From NCBI GenBank assembly GCA_947496185.1, contig CANMCD010000004.1:1-64000 (forward strand): 64,000 nt of DNA. Direction: 5' to 3'. The notes beneath the pieces were generated by a model. It had not been told where the DNA came from. It worked only from the letters and a program-made list of their open reading frames with translations, and ran no database searches. Positions 1-7,734 of this stretch are shown here, one piece after another. Source of the stretch: an uncultured Tenacibaculum sp. (GTDB lineage: Bacteria; Bacteroidota; Bacteroidia; Flavobacteriales; Flavobacteriaceae). The position numbers were made by a program, and so were the translations under genes. The first letter of the stretch is position 1. Every line of letters begins with the position of its first letter.

Positions 1-9
1 ATAATATCG

Positions 10-38
10 AGCTAGCTAATTTGGAAGCTAGCTTTTTT
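10..38 (+). terminator. Intrinsic terminator
   Basis: Arms AGCTAGCT at 10-17 and 26-33 form an 8-bp stem with an 8-nt loop, followed by a run of six T at 33-38. It would end a rightward transcript entering from the left. The arms are self-palindromic, so other pairings are possible. Confidence 0.6.
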
Positions 39-186
39 GTTATCTTTAGCTTATGAAAAAGAAAAAGCCTTACATCGTTAGATTATTCATTTATAATATT
101 AAATGTATTTTATTGGTTTTCTTTCCAAATTCTAATGGAGGGAATCAGTTTTAATTTTTATAATTAATATTTGTTTTACTACTGAT

Positions 187-342
187 TTAAAAAGGAATAA
201 CGTCTGATGTTATTCTAATTTTACCTATTTTAATTGTCCACATTGTTAGATCATAGAACGTATAATTAAATTTTACCTCATGGTATTTTTTATAGGAAAC
301 AGTTAAATAGGTTCTATCTCTATATTTTGTCTCTTTAAACAT
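187..342 (-). CDS. Small hypothetical protein (51 aa)
   Basis: An ATG-initiated leftward reading frame starts MFKETKYRDRTYLTV and ends TSDVIPF. It is rich in Lys and Tyr with no recognisable motif and no signal peptide. The gene would lie alone beyond the leftward terminator at 420-443, so it would need its own promoter, which I do not see clearly. A rightward 33-codon frame at 53-154 (starts MKKKKPYIVR) partly shares the region's left side and is even weaker. Coding status is uncertain. Confidence 0.3.
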   Translation of the reverse strand: MFKETKYRDRTYLTVSYKKYHEVKFNYTFYDLTMWTIKIGKIRITSDVIPF

Positions 343-419
343 TTTTTGGTACCACATATCCTACACGTTTTATGACAGCCTATAAGCTGTCGATTAATAT
401 TGTTACTAAATTTTTGACA

Positions 420-443
420 TAAAAAAACACCTTGATTAAGGTG
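420..443 (-). terminator. Intrinsic terminator after the 526-1098 gene
   Basis: CACCTT at 428-433 pairs with AAGGTG at 438-443 around a GATT loop. Read leftward the stem is followed by seven T (421-427). It would end the leftward transcript of the membrane-protein gene. A second stem, GACAGC/GCTGTC, lies just beyond near 373-390. Confidence 0.7.
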
Positions 444-525
444 CGTTGTGGTAAGATGATATGTTTTACTAACGGTTTGGCTAAGCTGCGTTTTAATGCA
501 GTTTAGGTGTTGTTGCCATTAGTTT

Positions 526-1098
526 TTATTTTTTCAGTTGTCTGATACTCCATTTAGTTGCGTAAATTAAATACCTCAATAGAAAAAAGATAGAAAAAAT
601 CAAAATTCCAAGTCCGAGTGCTTCATCACCTCCAACACTATGATTAAAAAACGAGTCTTTTATTTTGTCTAATTTTTTTTCTAAAGGAAGTAATTTGGGA
701 AGTAATTTGGTCAGATACTGTTCAGATACAGTGTCTTTTGAGATGAGTTTTAAATACTGTTCTTTATCTATTTCAATATTCCTTTTCTTTTTTATATAGT
801 CATAAATTTCGGATGCGTATTCATTTTCTTTTAAGTCAGAGATGAATTTTTCGCTATCTTTCATTTTATCCCAAGAGTATTCTATTATGTTATTGTTTAT
901 ATAATAGAATACCCTTAATCTGTATGGCAATTTTTTATATTCGGTAAGTGACTTAATTTCTTGTTTTAATTCATACTCTTTGTCATTGATAGAATCATTT
1001 AACGAAGCCCAAATAAAAATAACAACAAAAAAGAGTATTATTGTTCCAAGTAGAAATAAAAATTCCCGAGCGATAATTTTTTTAGTACTGTCTTTCAT
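526..1098 (-). CDS. Hypothetical membrane protein with two TM segments
   Basis: The 190-residue protein has a hydrophobic segment at about residues 12-32 and another at about 158-180, with about 120 charged Lys/Glu-rich residues between them that look helical. No family is recognised. The topology (N-terminal anchor, long middle, C-terminal anchor) would place the middle part on one side of the membrane. It is separated from the upstream leftward methyltransferase-like gene by about 175 bp and has its own terminator, so it may be an accessory gene of the prophage rather than part of the replication operon. Confidence 0.65.
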   Translation of the reverse strand: MKDSTKKIIAREFLFLLGTIILFFVVIFIWASLNDSINDKEYELKQEIKSLTEYKKLPYRLRVFYYINNNIIEYSWDKMKDSEKFISDLKENEYASEIYDYIKKKRNIEIDKEQYLKLISKDTVSEQYLTKLLPKLLPLEKKLDKIKDSFFNHSVGGDEALGLGILIFSIFFLLRYLIYATKWSIRQLKK

Positions 1099-1160
1099 TC
1101 AAATTAATGGCAACTAGTTCTATCTTGACAAATATAATGTTTATTCGGGTTATATCCATC

Positions 1161-1197
1161 CCCTGATAACTGGAACTTTTAGGTTTTGTTATCAGGG
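1161..1197. other. 10-bp inverted repeat between two genes
   Basis: CCCTGATAAC at 1161-1170 is perfectly complementary to GTTATCAGGG at 1188-1197, with a 17-nt loop. No T-run follows on either strand, so it is a poor intrinsic terminator. It may be an operator or an RNA structure upstream of the 526-1098 gene. Confidence 0.4.
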
Positions 1198-1274
1198 TTT
1201 AGTATTTCTTACCACAATTATGTCAATGAACGTTTGCCAATTTTTAAGGTATCGGATAACCTACTGTATTTATA

Positions 1275-1892
1275 TTATTTATTGGCTTTAAAAAAAGCCA
1301 TTGCAAAATTCTCATCCGTCATACTTCTTCGGGCTTGCTGCGCTCGAAAATTTGATGGTAAAACATAATCTTTTGGGAGCTCCGGAAGAACTCTGTTGTT
1401 AATTGAACACCTTTGCATTTCTTCCTTTGTTAATTCTCTTTTAGAGGCTCTAGGCAAATTATAGTATCCCCATAAATCCGTTTTTTTAGTATAGTTTGCG
1501 CCGTAATCACATGGATTAAATGTTAATGGTGGCTTACCTAATAACTGTCTTAAATATCCTACTGGGTTTTCCAACGCCCAAAATTTCAAATTCCCGTGAA
1601 TTTTGCAGTGCTCAACGATTTCTAAACATCTTTTTACTAACCTGTAGCCTCCCGCTAAGTTCCTCGGCGTTTTGGCTGTTGTCCTTGCTAGGCTGAATTG
1701 AGTACAAGTTGGAGCTGCTAATATTCCGTAAACTTCATCTATGTAACTCCAATAACCATCCCATACGAAAACATCATTTTTAGGTTGTGTAATAATTTTT
1801 ACATTATAGCCGGCTAATTTATACGGCTTTGACCATGAACCGGTACCACCACATAAATCAAGAATTATTTTATTGGAATTATTTTTTTTCAT
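1275..1892 (-). CDS. Phage C5-cytosine methyltransferase-like protein
   Basis: At 205 residues this is short for a DNA cytosine-5 methyltransferase. The N-terminus has a SAM-binding motif I (IILDLCGGTG, residues 9-18). PTCTQFS at 61-67 resembles motif IV, with Cys63 as the likely nucleophile, although the usual PPC/PC order is altered by a Thr. ENP at 108-110 matches motif VI (ENV in most members). The target-recognition part is reduced to about 90 residues and includes a Tyr-Thr-Lys-Lys-Thr segment. It is the last gene of the leftward phage operon, just after the serine recombinase. It probably protects phage DNA. Activity is not certain because of the reduced size. Confidence 0.65.
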   Translation of the reverse strand: MKKNNSNKIILDLCGGTGSWSKPYKLAGYNVKIITQPKNDVFVWDGYWSYIDEVYGILAAPTCTQFSLARTTAKTPRNLAGGYRLVKRCLEIVEHCKIHGNLKFWALENPVGYLRQLLGKPPLTFNPCDYGANYTKKTDLWGYYNLPRASKRELTKEEMQRCSINNRVLPELPKDYVLPSNFRAQQARRSMTDENFAMAFFKANK

Positions 1893-1920
1893 AATAATTA
1901 CAGTTATTAGTTAGTTATTA

Positions 1921-2568
1921 TTAAGCCGCTTTGGTCTTCTTAACCTTATAAGCTGCGTTCTTATTTCCTTTGTTTTTATGGCTCTTTTTATAGTCATACC
2001 TCTCATGTTCAAATATTCGGTATATCGAACCCTGAGAAATTCCAAAAGTCTCCCTTATCTTACTTATTGACGTCTTTTGGTCTTTGTGCATCAACACAAC
2101 AGCTGGCGCAATCTTTTTTAGTTTAGGTGATAGCCCTTGCGGTCTTCCTAGTCTTACACCTCTTTTCTTAGCTGATTTCACACCCTCTACAACTCTCTCT
2201 GCATTTAACTCTCTTTCCATTTGATATAACGCGGCAAATAGTATAAAAATGAATCTACCATAAGGCGAAGTAGTATCTAAAAAAGGTTCTTGAATGCTCT
2301 TAAAATCAATATTATTGTTGTCAAAAAATTCAATTAATGACAACATATGTTTGACGTTTCTAGCTATTCGGCACATTTTCCAAACAATTACCGTATCACC
2401 CTCACGTAATTTCATTATCATATCTTGTAGCCCCTTTCTGTCCTCTTTTGCTCCAGAAGATTTATCGTAAAATATGTTCTTATCATCCACGCCAAATGTT
2501 TTTAAAGAATCATATTGCATATCATAATTTTGCTGTGCTGTGCTTACTCTTACGTATCCGAAAATCAT
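1921..2568 (-). CDS. Serine recombinase (resolvase/invertase family)
   Basis: The N-terminal catalytic domain (residues 1 to about 140) begins MIFGYVRVSTAQQ, with Arg7 and the nucleophile Ser9. The RIAR segment supplies the other conserved arginines, although the usual Leu of R-L-A-R is Ile. The long E helix follows, then a Hin-type helix-turn-helix at about 160-205 (SISKIRETFGISQGSIYRIF) and a basic tail. The frame stays open 26 codons upstream to 2646, but the catalytic domain begins exactly at the ATG at 2568, and the longer version would overlap the upstream gene, so I chose 2568. It may invert or resolve DNA in the phage. It is too small for a large serine integrase. Confidence 0.85.
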   Translation of the reverse strand: MIFGYVRVSTAQQNYDMQYDSLKTFGVDDKNIFYDKSSGAKEDRKGLQDMIMKLREGDTVIVWKMCRIARNVKHMLSLIEFFDNNNIDFKSIQEPFLDTTSPYGRFIFILFAALYQMERELNAERVVEGVKSAKKRGVRLGRPQGLSPKLKKIAPAVVLMHKDQKTSISKIRETFGISQGSIYRIFEHERYDYKKSHKNKGNKNAAYKVKKTKAA

Positions 2569-2599
2569 TATTTTTCTATTCTTTTTTAAATATGTTTTT

Positions 2600-2794
2600 T
2601 TATAATTTGTATTTAATGAGCTTACCATGAATGCCTTGGCAAACACTTATTTCCTTATTCTTATACAGTTCGTTTAATTCTTCTTTTAGTTTGGCTTGAC
2701 TAATGTTTAGCTCTCTCTTAAGCTCTGTTAAATAAAGTCCGCAATGACCGCCTGACTTGTCGTGTTGTTCTTTAAGTTTTCTTAGAACTTTCAC
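2600..2794 (-). CDS. Small winged-helix-like protein (64 aa)
   Basis: The protein is basic and has the helical pattern of a winged helix-turn-helix: a predicted recognition region around residues 24-48 (LTELKRELNISQAKLKEEL), then a short beta-like tail (GIHGKLIKYKL). No family name can be given. Its start overlaps the end of the upstream gene by 23 bp, so the two are probably translationally coupled in the leftward replication operon. Confidence 0.55.
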   Translation of the reverse strand: MKVLRKLKEQHDKSGGHCGLYLTELKRELNISQAKLKEELNELYKNKEISVCQGIHGKLIKYKL

Positions 2795-3629
2795 TTTCTA
2801 GTCTTTTTTGGAAATGGTCAATTAACGCCAGTCTCTTACACTCATCTTCAATCTTTTCTTTTGTTGGCTGCTTTCGTAGGCTCATAACATCATTTATAAT
2901 TGAATTTTGAACCTTTATATTTTTTACTGCTTTCTTCCTTTTTTCTTCTTTGTAGCTTGGTGAATGAGGTTTTATTACTCCTTTTTTTCTAAGGTAGTTG
3001 TATATGTATACGCATGACGTAGGTATCTCTTTTCCATTCTTAAATTCTTGATACATTCTTTCTACACCTTTAGCTACAATTACTTCTTTTTCTTCTTTAG
3101 TTAACTCTTTTTCTTCGGGTTCGTGTTTCGGTAGAGGAATGTTGTATTGCTTTTTTGCATTGCTTTTCCAATTGGTGTATTTTTTTAATACCTCGGAAAC
3201 ATACTCAGCTCCGAACATTTCGTAATGTTTGCTTTTCTCTTGATACTGGTTATACCTTTCGAGTTTAAAGGCGTAAAAAATCTCATCTAAGGATAAAAAA
3301 CTATAAAAGCTAATTATCAAATCTTCTATATCCGTCTTATTGACCTCGGAAATATCACCTTTAAGCCCTGATAAATTAGCTATTTTAGTGAGCATTAAAC
3401 CTAGCACCATGAAAAACTCATTCGTTTTTTTTGTTGCTCTAATCGTTACACTTTGGGGCTTTTTTAAAAAGGCGATATTGTTCATTTCGCAAGCGTTTTC
3501 GATTTGATTTACTAAACCATGAACAACCTTAGGAAACCTCTCTATGCCTTGTCTTTCCCCAACCACTGGCATTGTTAACAATGGTTTTGATTGATTGCCT
3601 ATTGATCTTTGGTTCTTCTGATATTTCAT
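2772..3629 (-). CDS. Hypothetical phage protein following the replication gene
   Basis: A 285-residue soluble, Lys-rich protein with no motif I recognise. Residues 60-130 are mixed helical and hydrophobic; residues 165-270 are highly charged with a probable small DNA-binding or coiled-coil part. Its position right after a DUF1376 protein is where phages often place a helicase loader or replisome accessory protein, so a replication role is an inference from context. The annotated start overlaps the upstream gene by 101 bp. Internal Met20 (3572) and Met49 (3485) are alternative starts; only the latter removes the overlap. Confidence 0.6.
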   Translation of the reverse strand: MKYQKNQRSIGNQSKPLLTMPVVGERQGIERFPKVVHGLVNQIENACEMNNIAFLKKPQSVTIRATKKTNEFFMVLGLMLTKIANLSGLKGDISEVNKTDIEDLIISFYSFLSLDEIFYAFKLERYNQYQEKSKHYEMFGAEYVSEVLKKYTNWKSNAKKQYNIPLPKHEPEEKELTKEEKEVIVAKGVERMYQEFKNGKEIPTSCVYIYNYLRKKGVIKPHSPSYKEEKRKKAVKNIKVQNSIINDVMSLRKQPTKEKIEDECKRLALIDHFQKRLESESSKKT

Positions 3630-4452
3630 TTTTTGCGTTTGTTTTATTTTCGTAATTACCCTCTAGTACTTTTATAAAATTTTCGGTCTTCATAATCCAG
3701 TCAAAACTAGCTTTCCATCCTTTACCTCCGTTTAAAAAACTCGATTCTCCCGCAGTCTGAAAAACTTGTATAACTTTGTTTAAACCATATTCGGAGATAA
3801 TAGTTTTTATACGCTTTTTTCGATTTTCGCTCACTTTCTGAACTTTCGGAAGATTCGGGCAAAACTGATGATAAAGGCTAACTACTTTTTCAGGATTTAC
3901 AGTTTTTTTGCTTTCTTCTCCTTTTTTATTTTTAATATCTATATTTTCATTTGCATTTGCATTTTCAATTTTATAATTGTTAACCATTTGGTTAACGATG
4001 TGGTTAAACCATTCTTTAACCCTTGATTTTATTATACTTTCGTCTGTTATCAATTCTCCATTTTCAAGTATAAAATCATTCATAACGAACTTTTTTTTAA
4101 TTTTTTCTTTTTGTTTTTGGGTTAGTTTTGATCTTGAAATTAACCCCGCAAAAGAGGCTGCAGCGGTTTTTTTAGGTTTGCTTTCTGAACGCTTGGTTAC
4201 TTCTTTGCTTAACCTCTCGTTCAACCACCCGTTAACCGTTTGGTTAAACTTTTGGTTAAGAACATCCTTAACGGTTTGTTCACTACACCCTGAGCAATAC
4301 ATAACCAAACGCTTAACGTCGTTCGGTATCACGCCGTGCTGATGCTGATAAACCAACAAATCAATATAACATGCTCTTTCCTCTGGTAACATCATTCGCG
4401 TACCCTCATAAAAATCCTTGCTGTACAGTAAAAATGCGGGGTCTTTCTCCAT
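3529..4452 (-). CDS. DUF1376 replication protein
   Basis: The N-terminus (KDPAFLLYSKDFYEGTRMM, followed by LPEERACYIDLLVYQHQHG) is the typical DUF1376/YdaU start, a winged-helix domain of phage replication initiators. The middle (residues 85-175) is Lys/Asn-rich and low in complexity. The C-terminal part (about 185-270: VSLYHQFCPNLPKVQ, WKASFDWIMKTENFIKVLEGNY) matches the conserved C-terminal region of phage replisome-organiser proteins. At 307 residues the length is usual. The gene contains a repeated GGTTAA iteron module at 3979-4260, resembling phages whose origin lies inside the initiator gene. Confidence 0.75.
   Translation of the reverse strand: MEKDPAFLLYSKDFYEGTRMMLPEERACYIDLLVYQHQHGVIPNDVKRLVMYCSGCSEQTVKDVLNQKFNQTVNGWLNERLSKEVTKRSESKPKKTAAASFAGLISRSKLTQKQKEKIKKKFVMNDFILENGELITDESIIKSRVKEWFNHIVNQMVNNYKIENANANENIDIKNKKGEESKKTVNPEKVVSLYHQFCPNLPKVQKVSENRKKRIKTIISEYGLNKVIQVFQTAGESSFLNGGKGWKASFDWIMKTENFIKVLEGNYENKTNAKNEISEEPKINRQSIKTIVNNASGWGKTRHREVS
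3979..4260. repeat. Iteron-like module, candidate phage replication origin
   Basis: Nine exact copies of GGTTAA or TTAACC occur within about 280 bp, starting at 3980, 3990, 4002, 4016, 4140, 4209, 4232, 4242 and 4254. Two triplets have the same geometry: TTAACC, then GGTTAA 10 bp later, then GGTTAA 12 bp later (3980/3990/4002 and 4232/4242/4254). AT-rich DNA lies next to it at 3900-3980. The same bases encode Val-Asn and Phe-Asn pairs in the DUF1376 protein, so a protein repeat is an alternative explanation. Confidence 0.5.
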
Positions 4453-4465
4453 CTGAAATATTTTT

Positions 4466-4720
4466 TTACCTATTAAATTTTGATTTTTCGAACCTTATTT
4501 TGAATTCCTTTACATCTTTCCCGATTGCTTCTGTAACATCTTTATAGCCTAATGATTTAGCGTATTTAAGCATGTTTTTATAGCAACCGTTGTGTTTCTT
4601 TTTGACTTCTTTTTTAACCTCTTCTTCCTCTTCTTCTTTTATACTGTATTTAATGTTGTGTTTCTCTAGTACTGTCACTACTTCGAGGTAAAAAGATGGT
4701 TCTATTGTTATTATTTTCAT
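4466..4720 (-). CDS. Hypothetical small phage protein (84 aa)
   Basis: Acidic then basic: residues 26-42 are an uninterrupted run of Glu and Lys, followed by a helical segment (NMLKYAKSLGYKDVTEAIG). No family is recognised. Its ATG overlaps the stop of the upstream gene by 4 bp (ATGA), so it is translationally coupled in the operon that leads into the DUF1376 replication gene 13 bp downstream. Confidence 0.55.
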   Translation of the reverse strand: MKIITIEPSFYLEVVTVLEKHNIKYSIKEEEEEEVKKEVKKKHNGCYKNMLKYAKSLGYKDVTEAIGKDVKEFKIRFEKSKFNR

Positions 4721-4977
4721 GCTAAAACCGCTTTTTTAATTATTTCTACGTCTTTTAAAATCTTAACGTTACTGCTACTCTGGTAAAACTTTTTCACTTC
4801 GTTCTTGTAGGTTATTTTAACCTTGTCGCAAGTGTCTATTTCTACTACTTTGTAAAGCGCGCTAGGTCGCACTTGTACTGAATGATTATTGTTAAACCTA
4901 TCCTTTATAATTAGATCAACTTTACGTGTGTTTTTTCTTATTTCTTTTTTTTGAACGGTACCAGTGATTTGTAGCAT
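4717..4977 (-). CDS. Hypothetical small phage protein (86 aa), beta-rich
   Basis: The alternating hydrophobic pattern (MLQITGTVQKKEIRKNTRKV, VDLIIKD, HSVQVRPSALYKVVEID, KVKITYKN) suggests a small beta-barrel or OB-like fold. I do not recognise a family. It precedes and overlaps the 84-residue gene in the leftward operon. Confidence 0.5.
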   Translation of the reverse strand: MLQITGTVQKKEIRKNTRKVDLIIKDRFNNNHSVQVRPSALYKVVEIDTCDKVKITYKNEVKKFYQSSSNVKILKDVEIIKKAVLA

Positions 4978-5027
4978 TATTTAATATTTAAGATTTTGAA
5001 AAGAAAGGGGGAGATACCCCCGTTTTA

Positions 5028-5732
5028 TTATACTTCTAGTATTGTGAGGTTTGGGGTTAGCCCTTTGATTTTTTCGACTTGCTCCCTTACTAATTTTGCT
5101 CTCATTTCGTTAATGAGGTCTTTAGCGTCTGGAGAGATTAGTGAACATTCAAAAGAGCGGGAATCTATATTTATTTCAACTCTTATATTTTGTTCGGGTT
5201 GACCTTTAAAAAGCGGCACCACTAAATCAAAAGCCTCAGGTATATTACTCTCAACTATTTGGTTTTGGAGAAGTCTGGTATTCCCTCTGTCATCGTTTGT
5301 TTTTTCAACCTCTCTATCAACTTTAGCCTTAAAGTTTTTTAACTCTGAAACCAGTTTCATTGCGGTATTTTTATCCGCGAAAAAAAATCGGTTCATTTTA
5401 ATAAAGTCCGCGAGTTCAAATGTGTCACGGGCTTGTCCTGTGTTTATTCCGAATTTTGTAAAGTCTGGGTTTATTTTTATTTCACCTGAAATACGACTAA
5501 AATAGTAACTGCTTTCATCTATTATTAAATTGATGATTCCTTTTGATTCGTCAACTATTAAATGGGATTTGCAAATTACGATGGTATCCTCTCTTTTGGT
5601 TAGATATTCGAAAGGCGCGTTAATTAGACCGTCTATTACAACTTTTTCTGGCTCTCTTTGTATTACCGCATCACCTTGCAGTATTTCTAGTGTTTTAGTT
5701 TGATCTTCTATGTTTATGGTTAGATTTTCCAT
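5028..5732 (-). CDS. Phage protein, possibly DUF2303/YfdQ-like
   Basis: The 234-residue protein is soluble and acidic. Residues 170-215 (FDLVVPLFKGQPEQNIRVEINI) have the F.V.P.F.G....V pattern I associate with DUF2303 (YfdQ), a phage protein of unknown function usually found near recombination genes; this match is from memory and weak. Residues 85-150 form a helical region with Phe-rich segments. It lies between the coiled-coil gene and the small OB-like gene, downstream of the RecE-like exonuclease, where a strand-annealing protein would be expected. Confidence 0.5.
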   Translation of the reverse strand: MENLTINIEDQTKTLEILQGDAVIQREPEKVVIDGLINAPFEYLTKREDTIVICKSHLIVDESKGIINLIIDESSYYFSRISGEIKINPDFTKFGINTGQARDTFELADFIKMNRFFFADKNTAMKLVSELKNFKAKVDREVEKTNDDRGNTRLLQNQIVESNIPEAFDLVVPLFKGQPEQNIRVEINIDSRSFECSLISPDAKDLINEMRAKLVREQVEKIKGLTPNLTILEV

Positions 5733-5738
5733 TTGTTA

Positions 5739-6161
5739 TTAATTATTTGTTCCTGTGTATGTTTTGCTTATTCTTAGCTGCCTTTCGTTCGGCAACAATG
5801 GACGACTATAAACTAGAACGCCGTCATGGTTGTAATACCCCATAATCCCCTCGTCCTGTTCATCGAGCAAGTAAACATCTTCCGTTACTTCCTCTTTACC
5901 AGTACGAACGCATGAAAGTGTTGTTTTACGTTCTGTTTTTAGTTTTTTGATACTTGCGTTAAACTCTTGGGTGATTTCTTTTTTCTCCTCTTCGAGCTTG
6001 TCAAGTTTTATATCTTGCTGAGACAGCTCGTCTTTTTTAGAGGCTAGCTCATCTTTTGTGAACTCTTTTGCGTAGGTGAACTCTTGCATCTTTACGCAAG
6101 AATCTTTTAATATTTGTCTTCTTTCCGATGGTGTTTCGGATTGTAATATTTTTTGCTCCAT
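5739..6161 (-). CDS. Hypothetical coiled-coil phage protein (140 aa)
   Basis: Residues 25-80 are a strong coiled coil rich in Lys, Glu, Leu and Gln (DELASKKDELSQQDIKLDKL and on). The C-terminal 60 residues are beta-like (YLLDEQDEGIMGYYNHDGVLVYSRPLLPNERQL). No family is recognised. It ends 6 bp before the next leftward gene and is probably co-expressed with it. Confidence 0.55.
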   Translation of the reverse strand: MEQKILQSETPSERRQILKDSCVKMQEFTYAKEFTKDELASKKDELSQQDIKLDKLEEEKKEITQEFNASIKKLKTERKTTLSCVRTGKEEVTEDVYLLDEQDEGIMGYYNHDGVLVYSRPLLPNERQLRISKTYTGTNN

Positions 6162-6162
6162 G

Positions 6163-6321
6163 TTATTTTAATATTTCAACGTTCTTTATTTCAAGCTCTA
6201 TAGAACGTGCGTTAGTGTATTTTTTTTCAACCTCAGAAAAAGAAGAGGCTATAACTAATGTTTCTTGAATCCGTCCGCTATGGCTATACGGTATATTCTC
6301 TTTTACTTTATAGATATTCAT
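6163..6321 (-). CDS. Small phage protein (52 aa)
   Basis: A short ATG frame (starts MNIYKVKENIPYSHSGR, ends SIELEIKNVEILK) fills the gap between two phage genes. The stop lies directly before the ATG of the coiled-coil gene and the start overlaps no neighbour. The hydrophobic/charged alternation (TLVIASSFSEVEKKYTNA) looks like a folded alpha-beta mini-protein. Coding is supported by tight packing and codon content like the neighbours. Function unknown. Confidence 0.55.
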   Translation of the reverse strand: MNIYKVKENIPYSHSGRIQETLVIASSFSEVEKKYTNARSIELEIKNVEILK

Positions 6322-6323
6322 AA

Positions 6324-6491
6324 TCAAACTGTTTGGTAAATTTCATAACTACGAAAGTCCTCACCATCAACACACTTCTCCGCTTCCTGTCTCGCTTCTT
6401 CTTCTGAATCAAAACAATCTATAAAACCGCCTGTTTCCAGATGTATGCAGTTATCTATATTGTTTTGATTCCAGATTATTATGTATGGCAT
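6324..6491 (-). CDS. Small phage protein (55 aa)
   Basis: Starts MPYIIIWNQNNIDNCI and ends DFRSYEIYQTV, with an acidic middle (DSEEEARQEAEKCVDGED). It exactly fills the space between the exonuclease stop at 6502 and the next small gene. The beta-strand, acidic helix, beta-strand pattern is common in small phage proteins. No family is recognised. Confidence 0.55.
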   Translation of the reverse strand: MPYIIIWNQNNIDNCIHLETGGFIDCFDSEEEARQEAEKCVDGEDFRSYEIYQTV

Positions 6492-6501
6492 ATAATTTTA
6501 T

Positions 6502-7734
6502 TTAATTGTTTACCGAAATAGGCAAACGCTCGTAATTATTCCACTGGGGAAGCTGCATATCTATTAATCCAAACGACCCAGTTTCGGCAAAAGCATCATA
6601 GCCGGGATAGCTATTTAGTTCCTTGCATTCCTTAACAGTCTGGAGTGCTGTGCGGTATTTGTGCTTACCAGTCTCTATATCTTCGCCTGACCAAACTAGT
6701 AGAGCAACAGCAAAAGGTGAAACAGTTTGAAGCATGACGGTTATGGTGCAATTAAAGTCTCTGCCAGTCACATTGCTGGCTACCTCTTGATACATTCCCT
6801 CTGATAAATCGTAGTGATACTTTGCGGCTTCGTAGTAAAAGGCTTTTAAGTCTTCCGCGCGTGAACTTTTTACGGAAATTATTGCATTTGTACCTATGTT
6901 TTCAGCAAACTGTAGTGCATCGGGTCTAATCTTTACTTTTACGCCTGTTTCAGGGTCGGTTTGATACATACTAATCTCGCGTTTAGAGTGCTTCAATAAT
7001 CTTTTTAAAATACCACCTCCGTAGTTCTCGTAATGTTTCCTTAAGATTTCAATTTTTTTAAAGTCCTCTTCCTTTACGGCTGTGATGCCCGAAACATTTT
7101 TAAGTTCTTTTAAATAGGCTTTTTTACCGTCTTGTTTTTCTAGGCTCAAACCTGTTTTTTCGAATCTTTCATTCGCAAGGCTTAAAGCTTGTTGCGGATC
7201 AATCTCTTCATCGTCAACAAAACCGCCTTTTTCTTCAATTAAAGCCTCCCAAAATTCGATACCTACTTTTACACCCTCTTTTGTACTTAATAAGTATTTA
7301 GGTTCAACTATAACTCTGCTAAATTTTGTTGGTTCTAAAACCGCCTCGTGTAAAAACGTTCCTAATTTGAAATGTGGCTTTTCACCTTGTAACTTTTCAA
7401 GCTCTTCCTTGTCTTCGCTTAATGCAAAGTTTAAATGTATAGGTGTTTTTAATGCAGCTTTTAACGTTGAGCTTCCAAGTGCATCATTTCCTAAATATTT
7501 TTCAAAAGAATCTTGTACGGCTATGCCGTTTTTGTTCAAGTCTTTTGTGTAAATATGCTTGGTTTTGGGGTATTTTAACACGAAGCCTGCTATTTCTTGT
7601 GCTGTAGGGTATTCGTTTATTGGTCTGGTGAAGTCAATACCTTTTGTTTCTATAGCGATATGTTCCGTTGGCTTTGCGGTTTTAAGCGCAGACATTATAT
7701 CTGCGCTAAACACTCTATTTTCTAAATTTTTCAT
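6502..7734 (-). CDS. RecE-like PD-(D/E)xK exonuclease (PDDEXK_12 type)
   Basis: The 410-residue protein matches the exonuclease VIII C-terminal family: KLGTFLHEAVLEP around His129 and Glu130, then KIRPDAL with Asp272, then IISVKSS with Lys289, then the helix EDLKAFYYEAAKYHYDLSEG. RecE exonucleases digest one strand from double-stranded ends to feed single-strand annealing. The usual D-x-K motif after RPD reads Ser287-Val-Lys289 here, so the acidic metal ligand is replaced by serine; the ligand may be supplied elsewhere or activity may be reduced. It shares its start codon region with the stop of the upstream OB-like gene (1-bp contact). No RecT is recognisable nearby. Confidence 0.75.
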   Translation of the reverse strand: MKNLENRVFSADIMSALKTAKPTEHIAIETKGIDFTRPINEYPTAQEIAGFVLKYPKTKHIYTKDLNKNGIAVQDSFEKYLGNDALGSSTLKAALKTPIHLNFALSEDKEELEKLQGEKPHFKLGTFLHEAVLEPTKFSRVIVEPKYLLSTKEGVKVGIEFWEALIEEKGGFVDDEEIDPQQALSLANERFEKTGLSLEKQDGKKAYLKELKNVSGITAVKEEDFKKIEILRKHYENYGGGILKRLLKHSKREISMYQTDPETGVKVKIRPDALQFAENIGTNAIISVKSSRAEDLKAFYYEAAKYHYDLSEGMYQEVASNVTGRDFNCTITVMLQTVSPFAVALLVWSGEDIETGKHKYRTALQTVKECKELNSYPGYDAFAETGSFGLIDMQLPQWNNYERLPISVNN

